Assembly: GCF_027921745.1 (NCBI RefSeq)
Contig: NC_079238.1
Span: forward strand, 3,348,001 to 3,412,000
Direction of reading: 5' to 3'
Length of the DNA stretch: 64,000 nt
From: Schizosaccharomyces osmophilus
Taxonomy: Eukaryota; Ascomycota; Schizosaccharomycetes; Schizosaccharomycetales; Schizosaccharomycetaceae
Positions 21,737 to 33,406 of the stretch are shown here, in pieces. Below the pieces are notes generated by a model, which was given only the letters and a program-made list of their open reading frames with translations, was not told the DNA's origin and ran no database searches. The position numbers and the translations under genes are program-made. Within the stretch, counting starts at the first letter, position 1, and each line of letters opens with the position of its first letter.

Positions 21737-24049
21737 TTATGTCATGTCAATATCCATTTCTTCATCATGTTTTTCGTTTTCAACAGTCTTCATTTTAGAA
21801 CTTTTTCTTTGATGATCTTGCAAATCTCCAAAACTCCACCAAGATATACCTTCCTGATCAGCGGAAGTGAACGGTTGAGCCATACTTCTCAAGAATTTTT
21901 TAGCTAATGCAACAGACATATCAGTGCTTAAATTCGTAGCACCCTCAGTTATGTACTGCTGAATCCACTTGGGCAACTTTGTTCGCTTGTCGGACCGACC
22001 ATAACGCTTGTCAGCAAGAACCATAATACCATGATCGTCTTTACCACGTAGTACACGCCCTAGACACTGAGCAGCATGTCGCATGGCGTCGAACGTCAAG
22101 AAATCTGCTTCCCGAATTTGATAAGTGTCCCTTAAAAATTCTAAACGGGCTTTTAAAATCCTACTTTCTGTGTACTGGTAAGGGATCCCAAACATAATGA
22201 CGGCTCTTCCGTAATGATGGTCAAAATCAACTCCCTCCGAAACCTTTCCTCGAGCGACAGAAAGCAACACTGCACCACGACCATTACTGCATGCAGCACG
22301 GTAAGTCTCCAAAGCCAAAGTTGTTTCATGCGGATCCGGGGTTTCTACTAAAATCAACTTATATTTCCACACTTCGTCTAAAATACCCATGCTTTGCCAA
22401 CTAGACACGATACTTTCCAAATATAAATAACTGGGAAAAAATGCGACTAATCCATCGGGAACAATTTTGGAATACTCGATCAATATGTTACCGTAATTCC
22501 TAACAACACTTGGATCATTACGAGCTTCAAACTTGGAAGATATGGAAACTTGATCACCGCCTCTAGTTATAACCATTGGTAGAAAACAGTTCCTTGCCAA
22601 AGACATGCCATAAGATTCCTGAATAACGGAGTTAAATTGAAGCATTTTTGGATACATGTCAAGAGGTGAAAGCGTACCACTTGTGATGACTACAGAACGG
22701 AATCTGTCAAATACGGGCTTGATCGCAATAGCGGCATCTAAACAGGAGAAATGAAGAATTGGGTTGGGAACAGTAGCATTTTCCGTTTCGAAAGGCTCTA
22801 AAATTAAGACAAACCCGCGTTCATAGGTAGATACAAGAGTAGCAAAGGTTGCAACTTGCTGTAAGGATTGAAAATCGTCAACAGCGGCAATTTGCAAGGC
22901 ACGGACAAGACTGTTCAATCGTTCGGCGCAAAATCGAAGCGGCTTTGCATCAATAAATGTCAGATCTTTTACGTGCTGCAAGAAGGAAGTGGGGGTTTCA
23001 GCAATTACATGAAGAACTTTCATACGAGTTTTCAAATATTCGACGAATCTTTTTAAAAAAGCAACGAAATGTTCAGCACGACGGATATTACCAGGAACAG
23101 CTTCCTGTAATATGTCTTCGGGTAAGACGGGGTTTGTCATAAACTGCTCCTCAGCCGAAGCAGTATTAGCACCTTGAAGACCGCTTACAAGCTTTTGGTA
23201 TTCATCCTGAAGCTTTTTTGCGTCAGATTGCTTAACCTCGTTTACCTTTTGTTCAAGAGCTTGGACACCGCGGGTAGCTTTTCGCAAAGAAGAATCTGTC
23301 AAGTCGATACTAAGAGATTCAATACATACGTTATCGATGTTATGAGCCTCGTCGAAGACGACAATGCAGTCTTTACTAAGTTCTTTGGAAACTCGTTCAG
23401 CAATTTTTGGATCCAATAAATAGTGATAGGAATAGATAATAACATTGCAAAATGGAAGCATTCGACGAACGGTGAAATAAGGACAGCGAACATGCTTTGT
23501 GCCATATTCTGTAATATCATCGAGAGTCCAAACGCCATTTGGCACCAAACTATGAGGTTCCAAGTCCTCTAAGTTTTCATGGAAATCACATAGCTGTACA
23601 TCCATGCCAGCTTGCTTTTGCTCCTTGACAAAACCGGCAGTCATTGATCGGCAGCGGGCGTCAACAACGTTTCCGTTCTTTTCGCGACGAACAGAAGGAT
23701 GCAGACATAAATTTTTCCGACTGGACAAGCCAAGACCAAGAAATGGTTCTTCGTAGCCAAGCTGAGAAGTACGATATTGCATGAGGCGTTTCAATTCTGC
23801 CAAAGCTTTGTCAATTTCCGACATGGTACGGGAGCAATAAATAAGTTTCCGATGCTCGGGATAATGGGATTGGTAAGAAATAATCAAAGATAACAAGGAA
23901 ATTGTCTTTCCGGTTCCTGAAGGCATCTCTAGTAAAGCAGCACCACCAGCGTCTAGAGAGTGCTTTAGATCGCACATATACTGGTACTGTTCAGGGTATA
24001 TACGGGGATAGGGAAAGAGCACAGGAAGGTCATCGATATAAAACTTCAT
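21737..24049 (-). CDS. rad15: TFIIH 5'-3' DNA helicase Rad15 (XPD/Rad3)
   Basis: Rad15 is the XPD-type helicase subunit of TFIIH, acting in nucleotide excision repair and Pol II transcription. The single exon gives 770 aa (S. pombe 772). Walker A is EMPSGTGKT (residues 41-49) and the DEAH box is DEAH (233-236). The four cysteines expected for the 4Fe-4S cluster are at 115, 133, 154 and 189, spaced exactly as in human XPD. Motif VI is in the region AAQCLGRVLRGKDDHG. The short acidic tail ends near DEEMDIDM. All key residues are present. It is divergent from lkh1 across a 3.6-kb gap. Confidence 0.98.
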   Translation of the reverse strand: MKFYIDDLPVLFPYPRIYPEQYQYMCDLKHSLDAGGAALLEMPSGTGKTISLLSLIISYQSHYPEHRKLIYCSRTMSEIDKALAELKRLMQYRTSQLGYEEPFLGLGLSSRKNLCLHPSVRREKNGNVVDARCRSMTAGFVKEQKQAGMDVQLCDFHENLEDLEPHSLVPNGVWTLDDITEYGTKHVRCPYFTVRRMLPFCNVIIYSYHYLLDPKIAERVSKELSKDCIVVFDEAHNIDNVCIESLSIDLTDSSLRKATRGVQALEQKVNEVKQSDAKKLQDEYQKLVSGLQGANTASAEEQFMTNPVLPEDILQEAVPGNIRRAEHFVAFLKRFVEYLKTRMKVLHVIAETPTSFLQHVKDLTFIDAKPLRFCAERLNSLVRALQIAAVDDFQSLQQVATFATLVSTYERGFVLILEPFETENATVPNPILHFSCLDAAIAIKPVFDRFRSVVITSGTLSPLDMYPKMLQFNSVIQESYGMSLARNCFLPMVITRGGDQVSISSKFEARNDPSVVRNYGNILIEYSKIVPDGLVAFFPSYLYLESIVSSWQSMGILDEVWKYKLILVETPDPHETTLALETYRAACSNGRGAVLLSVARGKVSEGVDFDHHYGRAVIMFGIPYQYTESRILKARLEFLRDTYQIREADFLTFDAMRHAAQCLGRVLRGKDDHGIMVLADKRYGRSDKRTKLPKWIQQYITEGATNLSTDMSVALAKKFLRSMAQPFTSADQEGISWWSFGDLQDHQRKSSKMKTVENEKHDEEMDIDMT

Positions 24050-24549
24050 TGTGAGATTGGACGGAGAGACAAAAAGGAAATCAAGAAAAGAAAGGGAGAC
24101 GCCGAGTTTATATGAAATTGGATTCGGATTTGTTGAGCAAGCTGTGATTTAGAATACGAATGCAGCGACACAAAAAGTTGGTGTCAGATTTGAGAAATGT
24201 ATTAGAAACCGTCTATTTACAAGGGAAACGAGAAAAGAAATTAGACAAAGGCCAAAAAGAAAACGAAAGGGATTTTTTATTTACGAACAAAAAGGAAAGA
24301 AAAGAAAAACAAAAAATCGAAAGACTTTGGCAAACGTTTTGAATGCAGAAATGAGGAATGGATAGCTTGTCTCCCCTGCTCTTCCTCGAGCAAAAGTACA
24401 CAGGTTGGATGGAGTAGTAGTGGCAGCAAGGATGTAGGATGGGGGTTTCGTTGATCTCAAGAGGTTGGCTTCCCTGCACTAGGAGGACTCGGTGGGGGTG
24501 AGGTTGGATAGGTACATATCATATCAAGAGGGAAAAGACTAGTAGGGCG

Positions 24550-24579
24550 TCCCCCACAAAACAATTCTCATGTGGGGGA
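24550..24579. repeat. Perfect 9-bp inverted repeat (hairpin)
   Basis: TCCCCCACA (24550-24558) and TGTGGGGGA (24571-24579) are exact reverse complements separated by 12 bases. Wobble and C-G pairs could extend the stem by about three. It is unusually GC-rich for this neighbourhood. Confidence 0.6.
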
Positions 24580-25214
24580 TGTAGTAGGCTTAAATGTTGA
24601 AAGAAGAAAGAAATGAAAAAAGAGGGAAAAAAATCACCCAAATCTGAACCTGCCAGATGAAAAAGGAGATTTGGAAAATTGAAAATCAAAGGGAAGCAAA
24701 CCGTCGCATAAGTCATCTACCACATCACTTGACAGCATCATCTTTTTATCATTGAGCAATGGTCTAAGCACTAAAACACCAACCAGGGTTTGGTAATATC
24801 GGAGAAGGATTTTTAAGACGAGCGAAAACAAAGACTACAGCCGGTGATCAACAGACTATAGTTGGATGATGGAAACAAGGAAGAATGAATAAAAAGGGGA
24901 AATTTAAATTAAAAGAGGGCTAGCATAATAAAGAATAAAGAATAAAAAATAAAAAATTAAAATTAAAATTTAAGAATAAATAAAAAAAACCTTTCCTGTA
25001 GCAAGAATCCATAAAAGTTTCATTGTTTACATTTCAAGAAAATGATGGCATCATCATGTACGAAAGAAAAAAAAAACAAACGACTTTTAGTCATGATTGC
25101 AGAAGAAGAAAAACTACGCCAAGAGATTGGCTTTGTAGCTTATGATTTCATTTGATGAATATTAGATGGAAACCATCATCGAACCATGCTCAACAATGGG
25201 ACGGGAGATGCAGC

Positions 25215-25235
25215 TTTTTTTTTTTTTTTTTTTTT
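25215..25235. repeat. Poly(T) tract, 21 nt
   Basis: Uninterrupted run of 21 T in the rad15-lkh1 interval. A second run of 19 T lies at 25450-25468. Such poly(dA:dT) tracts tend to exclude nucleosomes. Confidence 0.85.
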
Positions 25236-25602
25236 GTTTGTGGCTCGGATCTCGATTTCAACAGTTGGTAATTTCGATAGGATAAAGAAGTCAGTCCCAT
25301 GGATGGGTACTTAACTACTCGGTGATTGAAGTTAATACTACGTACGAAGGCAATTTTCAAAGCGAATAATAGACCATAGTCATGGCAGACACACAAAGGA
25401 GGACAACACCATCCACACAAAGCAAAGCAAGCTAGACACAGTAACCGGGTTTTTTTTTTTTTTTTTTTGTATTTTTCCTTTTTTGTCTTTTAGTATCTGA
25501 AGGAACCATGTTTGGATGGGCGTGACGAGGATTTGCTTACAAATTCAACAAAAGAATCATGACATTTCTAGATCCAGCGATCCAGCACTGAAACATGAAT
25601 GC

Positions 25603-25679
25603 TAAAAAAAAAAAAAAAGAAAAATTAGAAAAAAAAAAAAGAAAAATTAGAAAAAAAAAAAAGAAAAGAAAAAATTAGA
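25603..25679. repeat. A-rich tandem repeat
   Basis: Three imperfect copies of an A-run followed by GAAAAATTAG or a close variant, unit about 23 nt. Slippage at the A-runs probably makes the locus variable. Confidence 0.75.
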
Positions 25680-27641
25680 TCATCATGGGAATCAACGGTT
25701 TGTCCCTACAAGCCAACCTAACATTTCCTTGATTTGTATCTCCCTGTTGGATTGTTTACAAACAACAGCCACTGCGCGCTCTCTACCGTTACCATATCAT
25801 GAGTTTTAGAACAGATGGGCGCAAAACAAATGAGAAATCTTTTCGGTTGGAAGAAAAATACAAGGCAATAGGAATAAAAGTAGAAAACAATAGAGATTTC
25901 ATGAATCTACATATAGAACAAGTTTTACAAAAGAATAAAATTGAATTAAATGGAATGCAAAAAAATATAAATATAAATATAAATAAAAAACCCATTCTGA
26001 ACCATGATTCAAATGAACCCCAACAACAAACCAAAACAAGGTGACACAAAACAAGGCTTGCTCATAGTCTCGCTCTTGTCTACACGTTCGAGGCTAAAAG
26101 AACGGACCAAAAAGACCAAAAAGACCAAAAAAAAAAAAAAAAGTTCTTCCGGCCTAACGACAGTAAAAGCCTTGTAACTGCGATCCAACAGTCAACCAAC
26201 ACAAAACGCAAAAGGGATTGGCATCAAGTTCCAGTAACGCGACTGGAATCGACGTCGTCAACCTCACGTAAATCATGCCCGGTAATTACTACGGTCCCCG
26301 GTAGCATCACTTTTTTGAGGTCCTGGATTATCAAACAAAACATTATACGTCGAGAGGCAAAATCATTCAACTATGTCTTTTTCTATCGGATTTTTCAAAC
26401 TACTTTAAAGCATCTACCTGTTTCCTTTGAAAGTAAACTATTTCTTTGCTTTCTCTTATTTCTTTTTCTTGCTTATTCGAACCCTTTCGGTTTTCCTTTT
26501 ATTCTTCTACATCAATTCTATTTATTTATTTATTTTAAGATTTAGATTTAGAAAGGAAGAATCGTCGGCTTTTTCCTCTGTCCCATTTCCATTGGATTTG
26601 TCGACACACCCTTTTTGCTTTGTTTCTACCTTCTTCTCCTCTCTTTCTTTTTTACTTTTTTTTTGTTTATTTTTCCCTTCAACTTACTTGCGGGCTTGTA
26701 TATCCATCCCATCCCGCCTCCTTTGATTTCGATTCTCTTCGCAGGCTTTGATAAAATTTTATGTAGTGTGATTGTTTTTCCATCGCAAATTGACTCCATT
26801 CCATCATAGAAAAGCCACCGAAATCTCGAACTTATTTTTGTCTTTTTTCTTTTTTTCTTTATTCCTTTCGGCTTTTGAATCCACTTTCCGCTGTTGATTT
26901 TATTGTCCTATTTTACGAAACCTTCCGAGCTGTTTACCGGAAATTTCCTACTCCATTTCAGTTTTTTTCTTTCTCCTCTACGTTTAAGAAACTTGCTGGA
27001 AAGGTAAAATTAAGTTTTCAAACGGTACTCTCTTGTTGCTTCCTGTTTTCAAAACTTTCTTTTGTTGGAAAGCAGTCCTTTCTTGGCCTTTGGAAGCCAC
27101 CGTATAGACCCGTTTGTACTTTTTCTGTTATCGAACATTTCCTTTCTTCTTTTTTCTTGAAAACTTGAAAACCAAAAACCTTGTAAACTTTTTGTTTTTT
27201 TTTTCTACAAGGTTTGTTTCAGCACCTTTTTTTTTCGCTGAACCTCTTCTTGTTTGTTTTCTTTTTTGCTTCCTGTTTGAAGCTTTCTTTCTCCTCTGCA
27301 CTTAAAAGTGTTTACGTACTGCGGCTTCGTTGGCTTCTTTCCTTTCCTACGTAGTTTTACAGTCGTACTTTGACCTTGCACGTTCTGGAAACATTCGTGC
27401 TTGGATTCCTTTTTTTCGCTTCCTTTCGCCCAGTGTTTAGCAGTTTTTGCAAATTGCTCTTTTTTTTTTGTTTACCGTTTTTCGCTTTATTTCTCGGTTT
27501 CGTCCCAAAGTCGTTGTCACATGTTTATTTAGCTGTTTGTTTTTACCTTTTCCCGTATCTTTACTGTTTTTTTGACGTTTTCTTTTCTACTCCATTCCTC
27601 GTTTGTCACTTGCTACTTGTTTCTAGCCTAGTGTTGAGAAT

Positions 27642-29768
27642 ATGAATGCCTACAAACGTCGTAGGAATCAGGCTCCCGATTGGCAGTCTTATTATAAAAA
27701 TGGCGTTCCTCAAGAAGTCATCGTGATCGAGGATTCTGCTTCTCCTCGTCTTTCTCCTGCCTTGCCTGCTTACCCCTCTCACCCAATACAACGCTGCTTT
27801 GCTCCCGCTGCTCCTCCTTCTATGTCTTCTCCATCCATGAATGCTCCCCTTTTACAGCCTTATCCTTTCCAAAATCATCTTCCCTCTGACTCCCGTTCTT
27901 CCCGTCCTCTTTCGAATGCCTCTTCTCACCTTTCTCATCCGTATAATCCTTGGCTAGATTACAATGCTGCCCTTCCACATCCCTATACTACGGCCGCTCC
28001 ACAACCTCCTCCAGCCCCTTCATCTGCCTTTCTTGTTTCCTCTTCCAACGCTATCCCATCTTATCCTCATCCTCCTTATGTTCCGCTCTCTAATATGCCG
28101 CTTCGTCCCCCTGCGCAGCATCAGGCACCTTCTGCTCCTCAACTTTTGAGGCCTCCTGTTTCTGCTGTCCATTCCCCTGCTCCTCCTTCTGTTAACCAGC
28201 CTTTCCCCGTTTCTCCTTCGCAACCAGTATTGCCCCGGATTTCTTTAAATTCGTCAAATGCTTCCTACCCAAAAATGCAGCTTCCTCCCGTGCAGCACCA
28301 CCATAAAGAAAATCAATATGATTTGCCCGCTTCCTACCCTTCATTCTTTCCTTCTCATGTCTCCCCCCATCAAAACAATGGTCAGATCCTTCCTGCTAAT
28401 CCCGTAAATCAAAAGCCTAAGGAGCAAGTCAATTACTCTTCCATTCCTAATTCTGCTTCGACGGCACAGGCTGCCATTCCTCTTTCTCCGACTTTAGCCG
28501 TCTGGTTACCCATGACTCAAACTAATTTTCAACCTCCTCCAACTTATACCTATCAGCCCTCTAATGTTACAAACGATTCTATGGTCGTCCCTGATCCTCC
28601 TCCGCCTGCAAAACCACCTCAGCCTAAAAAGCGGAAGCGTAATACCAACTCAACGAAAAAAGTCAATTGTGTCAATGTTCCCTTAGTAGCTGATAAGTTG
28701 AACCTAAATTCTTCCGTTTATGATGATGATGATGGTCATTATAAAGTAATTCCAAATACCAACTTTGCGGAAAGATATACGGTCATTCGGCTATTGGGTC
28801 ATGGTACTTTTGGGAAAGTAATCCAGTGTTATGACCAGGTTCAGGGTAGACATGTTGCTATTAAGGTAACTCGAGCAATTCCAAAGTATAGGGAGGCAAG
28901 TCTTATTGAACTTCGTGTTCTTCAAACAATCTCTCAAAATGACCCTACAAACGAGAATAAATGTATTGAGCTGAAAGACTATTTTGATTACCGGAAACAT
29001 ATCTGCATCGTTACTGATCTTTTTGGTTGGAGTGTTTTTGATTTCCTAAAAAACAATAATTACATACCGTTCTCATTATTTCATATTCAGTCTTTGGCCC
29101 ATCAACTATTCAAGAGTGTGGCTTTTTTACATGAAATAGGTTTGGTACACACAGATTTGAAACCGGAAAATGTTTTGTTGGTTTCGAATGCATCTAAGAA
29201 TGTCCGTTTGCCATATCGGAATTACTCTCAAAAGATTCTTAATAATACCGAAATTCGGTTGATCGATTTTGGCAGTGCTACTTTTGAGGATGAATATCAT
29301 TCTAGCGTGGTAAGTACACGACATTATAGAGCACCTGAAATTATTCTTGGTGTAGGATGGTCCTATCCATGTGATATTTGGAGTTTAGGCTGTATTATAG
29401 TTGAACTTTTTACTGGACAAGCTTTGTTTCAAACTCATGAGGATAATGAGCATTTGGCTATGATGGAAAAGGTTATCGGTCCTTTCAGCTATGACTCTAT
29501 TTCTAGGGGAAGTCGTTCAACACAAAAGTTTTTCAGGACAAACGGATCCATAAAGTACCCCATGTCTAATACACCAAAAAAAAGTATTGCCTATGTAGAG
29601 TCATTACAAAGTTTGGATCAGTTATTTTCCAGTACTACCTCGTCAGGTATAACTCTACTTTTGGATCTTTTAAGGAAAATATTTGTTTATGACCCCGCAA
29701 AACGGATTACTGCAAAGGAGGCTCTGTGGCATCCATTTTTTAGTAATGCTTTACCTCCTAATTTTTAA
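27642..29768 (+). CDS. lkh1: LAMMER (CLK-type) dual-specificity kinase Lkh1/Kic1
   Basis: Lkh1 is the single LAMMER-family kinase of fission yeast, affecting mRNA processing, flocculation and stress responses. The single exon encodes 708 aa (S. pombe 690). Residues 1 to about 330 are Pro/Ser-rich and disordered, followed by a basic patch (PKKRKRN) that could be a nuclear localisation signal. The kinase domain starts near 378 (YTVIRLLGHGTFGKV) with the ATP-binding Lys408, the catalytic loop HTDLKPEN (about 503-510) and DFGSATF. The diagnostic motif EHLAMMEK begins at residue 603. The Thr in HTDLKPEN is usual for the family. It has a very long T/C-rich upstream region and is convergent with trz1. 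Confidence 0.97.
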   Translation: MNAYKRRRNQAPDWQSYYKNGVPQEVIVIEDSASPRLSPALPAYPSHPIQRCFAPAAPPSMSSPSMNAPLLQPYPFQNHLPSDSRSSRPLSNASSHLSHPYNPWLDYNAALPHPYTTAAPQPPPAPSSAFLVSSSNAIPSYPHPPYVPLSNMPLRPPAQHQAPSAPQLLRPPVSAVHSPAPPSVNQPFPVSPSQPVLPRISLNSSNASYPKMQLPPVQHHHKENQYDLPASYPSFFPSHVSPHQNNGQILPANPVNQKPKEQVNYSSIPNSASTAQAAIPLSPTLAVWLPMTQTNFQPPPTYTYQPSNVTNDSMVVPDPPPPAKPPQPKKRKRNTNSTKKVNCVNVPLVADKLNLNSSVYDDDDGHYKVIPNTNFAERYTVIRLLGHGTFGKVIQCYDQVQGRHVAIKVTRAIPKYREASLIELRVLQTISQNDPTNENKCIELKDYFDYRKHICIVTDLFGWSVFDFLKNNNYIPFSLFHIQSLAHQLFKSVAFLHEIGLVHTDLKPENVLLVSNASKNVRLPYRNYSQKILNNTEIRLIDFGSATFEDEYHSSVVSTRHYRAPEIILGVGWSYPCDIWSLGCIIVELFTGQALFQTHEDNEHLAMMEKVIGPFSYDSISRGSRSTQKFFRTNGSIKYPMSNTPKKSIAYVESLQSLDQLFSSTTSSGITLLLDLLRKIFVYDPAKRITAKEALWHPFFSNALPPNF

Positions 29769-30168
29769 TTTGAAATTGGAATCTTTTCTGGTCCATAGGA
29801 GTCATTCTTTTACCGTTCGTATATATAATGATCATCACAGGATAGTAAAACACATACCAGATTGTGTTTTTTACTATTTATTTACCCGCTTGTATTTTAT
29901 TCAATGTAAAAACATTTTAATGAACACTATCGACAATTTATATAACTAATAGATTATGATTATGGTTGAAAGCTATAAATAAAACTCTCGTTTTTTACTA
30001 CATTACCGTGCGTAACGACTTTTGATCTAATTTGCATGCTATCCTCCCAAAAGAAAAAAAGAGTTGTTATTAAATCTTAAGACTTAATAGACTTTATAGA
30101 CTTAAATCGTTTACAGGACATTTTCAGCTCGTAAACCTCTTGCTTCATGATATTCGTTTTTTACCCTT
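29769..30168. other. Convergent intergenic region, lkh1/trz1
   Basis: 400 AT-rich bases with the two 3' regions; nothing else seen. Confidence 0.55.
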
Positions 30169-32597
30169 TTAACAGTCAGTGACACCATCATCGGTAAATA
30201 AATGGGCCAAAGGCTCTATATAATTCCTAAATTTTGGAATTTCATACGCTTTAAAGCACATGCCATCAAATGCCAAAGCAACATTTAGTTGTTGATCGGT
30301 GAGATTCACTTCAGGCAACTTTGGATATCTTTGGCTAAAATGTGTTAAAATGATGCTTTTTGCATTCATACGTTGGCCAACTCTTAAAGCTTCACTATAG
30401 GTAGAATGTTGTTTCCGTACAGCTATCTCCTGCATAGAATCCTCCAATGTAGCTTCATGAATAACAACAGTAGCACCTGTTCCTATTTCGATAAATTCTT
30501 CTGAAGGTCTGGTATCTCCAGAGTAAGCAATTTTCCATCCCTCATTACCTGTAAATTGCGTGCAATACGAAAATGGGCAGTGCACTGCTGCAACGGTTTC
30601 AAAGGAAGCGAAGTCAAGTTCCTGTAAAAGCATTCGATACTTGATTTGATCGGCATCCGTTAAAGATCTGTCTCGTCGGACAGCACTATTGGAAAGAAAT
30701 ACTATTCTGGACAGGTCCAGCTTGTCTAGTTTGGAATAATCTTCTAACCATGATTCAAATTGAGGGGGACCACATAAAAATAACTTAGAAGAAGTACTTG
30801 ATATCGAAAACCAGAGCTTTAGGACTCCAATTACACCAGCGTGATGGTCAGCATGCATATGAGAGATATAAATCCACTTCAATGATGAAATCTCATCATT
30901 TAGACTATCACCATATTGTCTTGCTAGTCTTCCGAGAGTACCTTCACCACAGTCAAGTAAAATATTGTTCGTAGAACTGACAACCTTGGCAGAATCATTG
31001 TCCCGGCCTGATGTTCTTTTGGGAATTTTAACGAAATTGGAAGAAACGTTTCTGTATAATGAAGGCATTGCTGAGCCAGTGCCCAAAGTACAAAACTGTA
31101 TTTCAGAGCCTGCAAAATCTTTTGGAAGATTAAGAGAGCTATTCAAGAGTTGAGATTTTGTAACCAAACCCTTATAATCTGGTTTTTCTTCAGAAATGTT
31201 ATTTCTTAGCTGCGACACATCCATTCCAGCTTCTGGGTACTCTATCCCGGGGTTTTTTCCAAACATAAATTTCATCTTTGGACATGCAATAACAAACCCA
31301 TCTCTCTTTAAACTATCCAAGTTTCCTTGATGACAGTTTTTACCGAGCGGAAATGAACTATCATCCAACATGTTCAAAGCTGTGATTGCAGAGGCACTCC
31401 TTGGATAATTAACTGTTTCTATTGCTTTTGTAGGTGACAAGATATTGGAAGCTTTGGTAGATAACGAAGTGATCCATTGTTTGTATTTTTGGTTATTGAA
31501 AACTTCATCCGAAACTGAGTGTATAATACAAACCGGCTCTGGAGCAGTTGACCATTGAGGCTGCTGAATTAGGTTGTCAATTAAAGATTCGTGTGTACAA
31601 TGGATAAAGAAGAAAGTTGATCCTGGGACAGGAGAACCTATAACATCATCAGGGTAAACAGTTGAGCCATTATCTAAAGTTATTGATTCACCTTTAGCTA
31701 ATTTTCCACAATCAACACCTTTAGTGATACCCAAAGACTTTGCTTTTTTCGCATCAAACTTTCCTGGAGAAGGATGAGACTGCACGATATAAGAGATGAA
31801 AATTTGAGGACTTTGTTCTTCCAATGGGGGAGGAGTATTATATAATGCGTTGTCGACCACAAAGGCGGTATCATTCGAAGAATGGGTAAACCAGTGAGGT
31901 GTAGAATCGGATGTAGCAGAGGTTGTGTCAGTGCTGGATAAAGCAGGACTGTCAGAGTACTTGCGTTTTCTTCCGCTTGACGGCAGAGAAATTACAACAG
32001 GTGTTACACGAATATTCTCGTCGACATATTCAGGGGCTGAAGAAGCAGTATATCCTTGGATGGTTAAATCCACATTAGTATGGTAAGTAAAGTGACGCAT
32101 ACAAGACATATAATAGTGTATTTCGCTTGGTCCATGAAGGGTGAAAGGGTTTTCACCCTGAGGAAGATCGCACGCATCATTCATGGATAACAGAAAACCT
32201 ATGATTATTTAGCTACCGCACCGCTTGACAATCTTGAAAAACTATGCATACCTATTAGTCCACCACAAGAATCCCACCAGTCAACCTTTGAATTACTCTC
32301 GGTATTCGTTAAAGGGCCAGGGCTTGAAACCGAAGAGACTGATGAAGAGGATAAAGAAGAAGGAGATTCCAAGAGGACACGACCTCCATGACATAAAAAA
32401 ACATCCTTTATTTTTGAGAGCTTCAATTGCTGCGATAGAATGGCTCTCTGGCATCCTTCGCCTATGCTTCCAAAAATATATCGCTTAGAATCAAAAAACA
32501 GATGAACGCAAGGAATAACTGAAGTATCTCGCGAGTTCACAGTTAAAAACTGGAGGTGAAAGTTTTTTGTTGCACGAAAGGTCGGATTTTTAGACAT
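30169..32597 (-). CDS. trz1: tRNase Z, long form (Trz1)
   Basis: tRNase Z removes the 3' trailer from precursor tRNAs before CCA addition. Exons in transcript order are 32597-32252 and 32198-30169, encoding 791 aa (S. pombe about 809). The 53-nt intron (GTATGC to CATAG) joins GGLIG to FLLSMND. The ATG at 32597 is used; a TTG further up is only leader. The N-terminal half is a degenerate metallo-beta-lactamase-like domain, as in all long forms, with the family motif DSCGGL and LHGPSEI. The C-terminal half has the active-site motif SHMHADHHAG (His562, His564, Asp566, His567) and downstream SGDTRPSEE and LTHFSQRY. S. pombe has two long tRNase Z genes; this one fits SPAC1D4.10 by position. Confidence 0.94.
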
Positions 32598-33406
32598 TAT
32601 AAAACTGCAAAGGAATATAAGAAATATACAAACCAATATGTACCCGACGTAACAAAAAAAAGCCTTTTTTCTATATATTTATGGAGAAACCTGAATCTAT
32701 CACTGTAGAACAATGTACACTTCACCAGCTGCCCAATCTCTAACTATGAGACAGATATTTTAATTTTAGTAGACGTTAGTATCCAAGCAATGCAGTTTTG
32801 ATCTCCTTAGCCTGAATATCTTACGCATGCATTTATGGACTATAGAAATAAAGGTATATAGCAAAATGTCTAGGATTGTGAAACAATGAGAATGTGCTTT
32901 TTTTATGTTAGTGGTAGCGAAATATTTAAGTTCGCTACAGGGCAGAAAAATAAAATGGAAGATTACTTATACGCGTAAACAAAAGAAACATGGTATAAAA
33001 AAAAATAATAATGACACGTTCAATTTTTCTATAGTAAACGATTCATTAATTCATTAAATTAAGAAAAAAATAAAGGAGAAGTTTTCAAATTAATAATACT
33101 TACCAATACAATCTGTAAAAACTAAAATTGCAGTTACCGAAAAGAACGATGAAGGCACCAAATTCATGTAAATGAGAGTTTGAAGGGTACTTATTTTTTT
33201 ATATTTGATTAAACTATATTTTAAAACCGTATTGAATTGGATACCTGAGATTCCCTTACAGCTATGGTGCTTTCTATGTTTTATTTACATTGTATTATAG
33301 TTATGTCGATATTAAATATCTTCCAGACACTCAACCATAATACGATGTCATAGTGTCTTTGGCAATTTATGCTAACAACTATCCATATCTAGAATCGAAG
33401 TTGAAA
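32598..33406. other. Divergent intergenic region, trz1/rtf2
   Basis: 809 AT-rich bases with both promoters. An ACGCGT (MluI box) at 32971-32976 overlaps a forkhead-like GTAAACAAAAG starting at 32975. No gene seen. Confidence 0.5.

Larger units (their letters stand above)
24050..27641. other. 3.6-kb gene-free interval between divergent rad15 and lkh1
   Basis: I see no supported coding gene here, although many short low-complexity ORFs exist. The left part (24,050-25,100) is purine-rich with a G-rich stretch near 24,410-24,520. The middle (25,200-26,150) holds long T and A runs and simple repeats. From about 26,400 to 27,630 the plus strand is strongly T/C-rich and reads into the lkh1 start, suggesting a very long 5' leader or promoter. 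An unannotated long non-coding RNA is possible. Confidence 0.55.

Noticed and set aside
25799-26044. 81-codon plus-strand ORF in the rad15-lkh1 interval
   Set aside because: The composition follows the local A-rich and AAATAT repeats, there is no recognisable domain, and its neighbourhood is full of low-complexity ORFs.
26427-27645. Chain of plus-strand ORFs rich in Phe, Leu and Ser upstream of lkh1
   Set aside because: They are readings of a T/C-rich tract; membrane-like composition arises from TTT/CTT codons, and frames change without splice signals.
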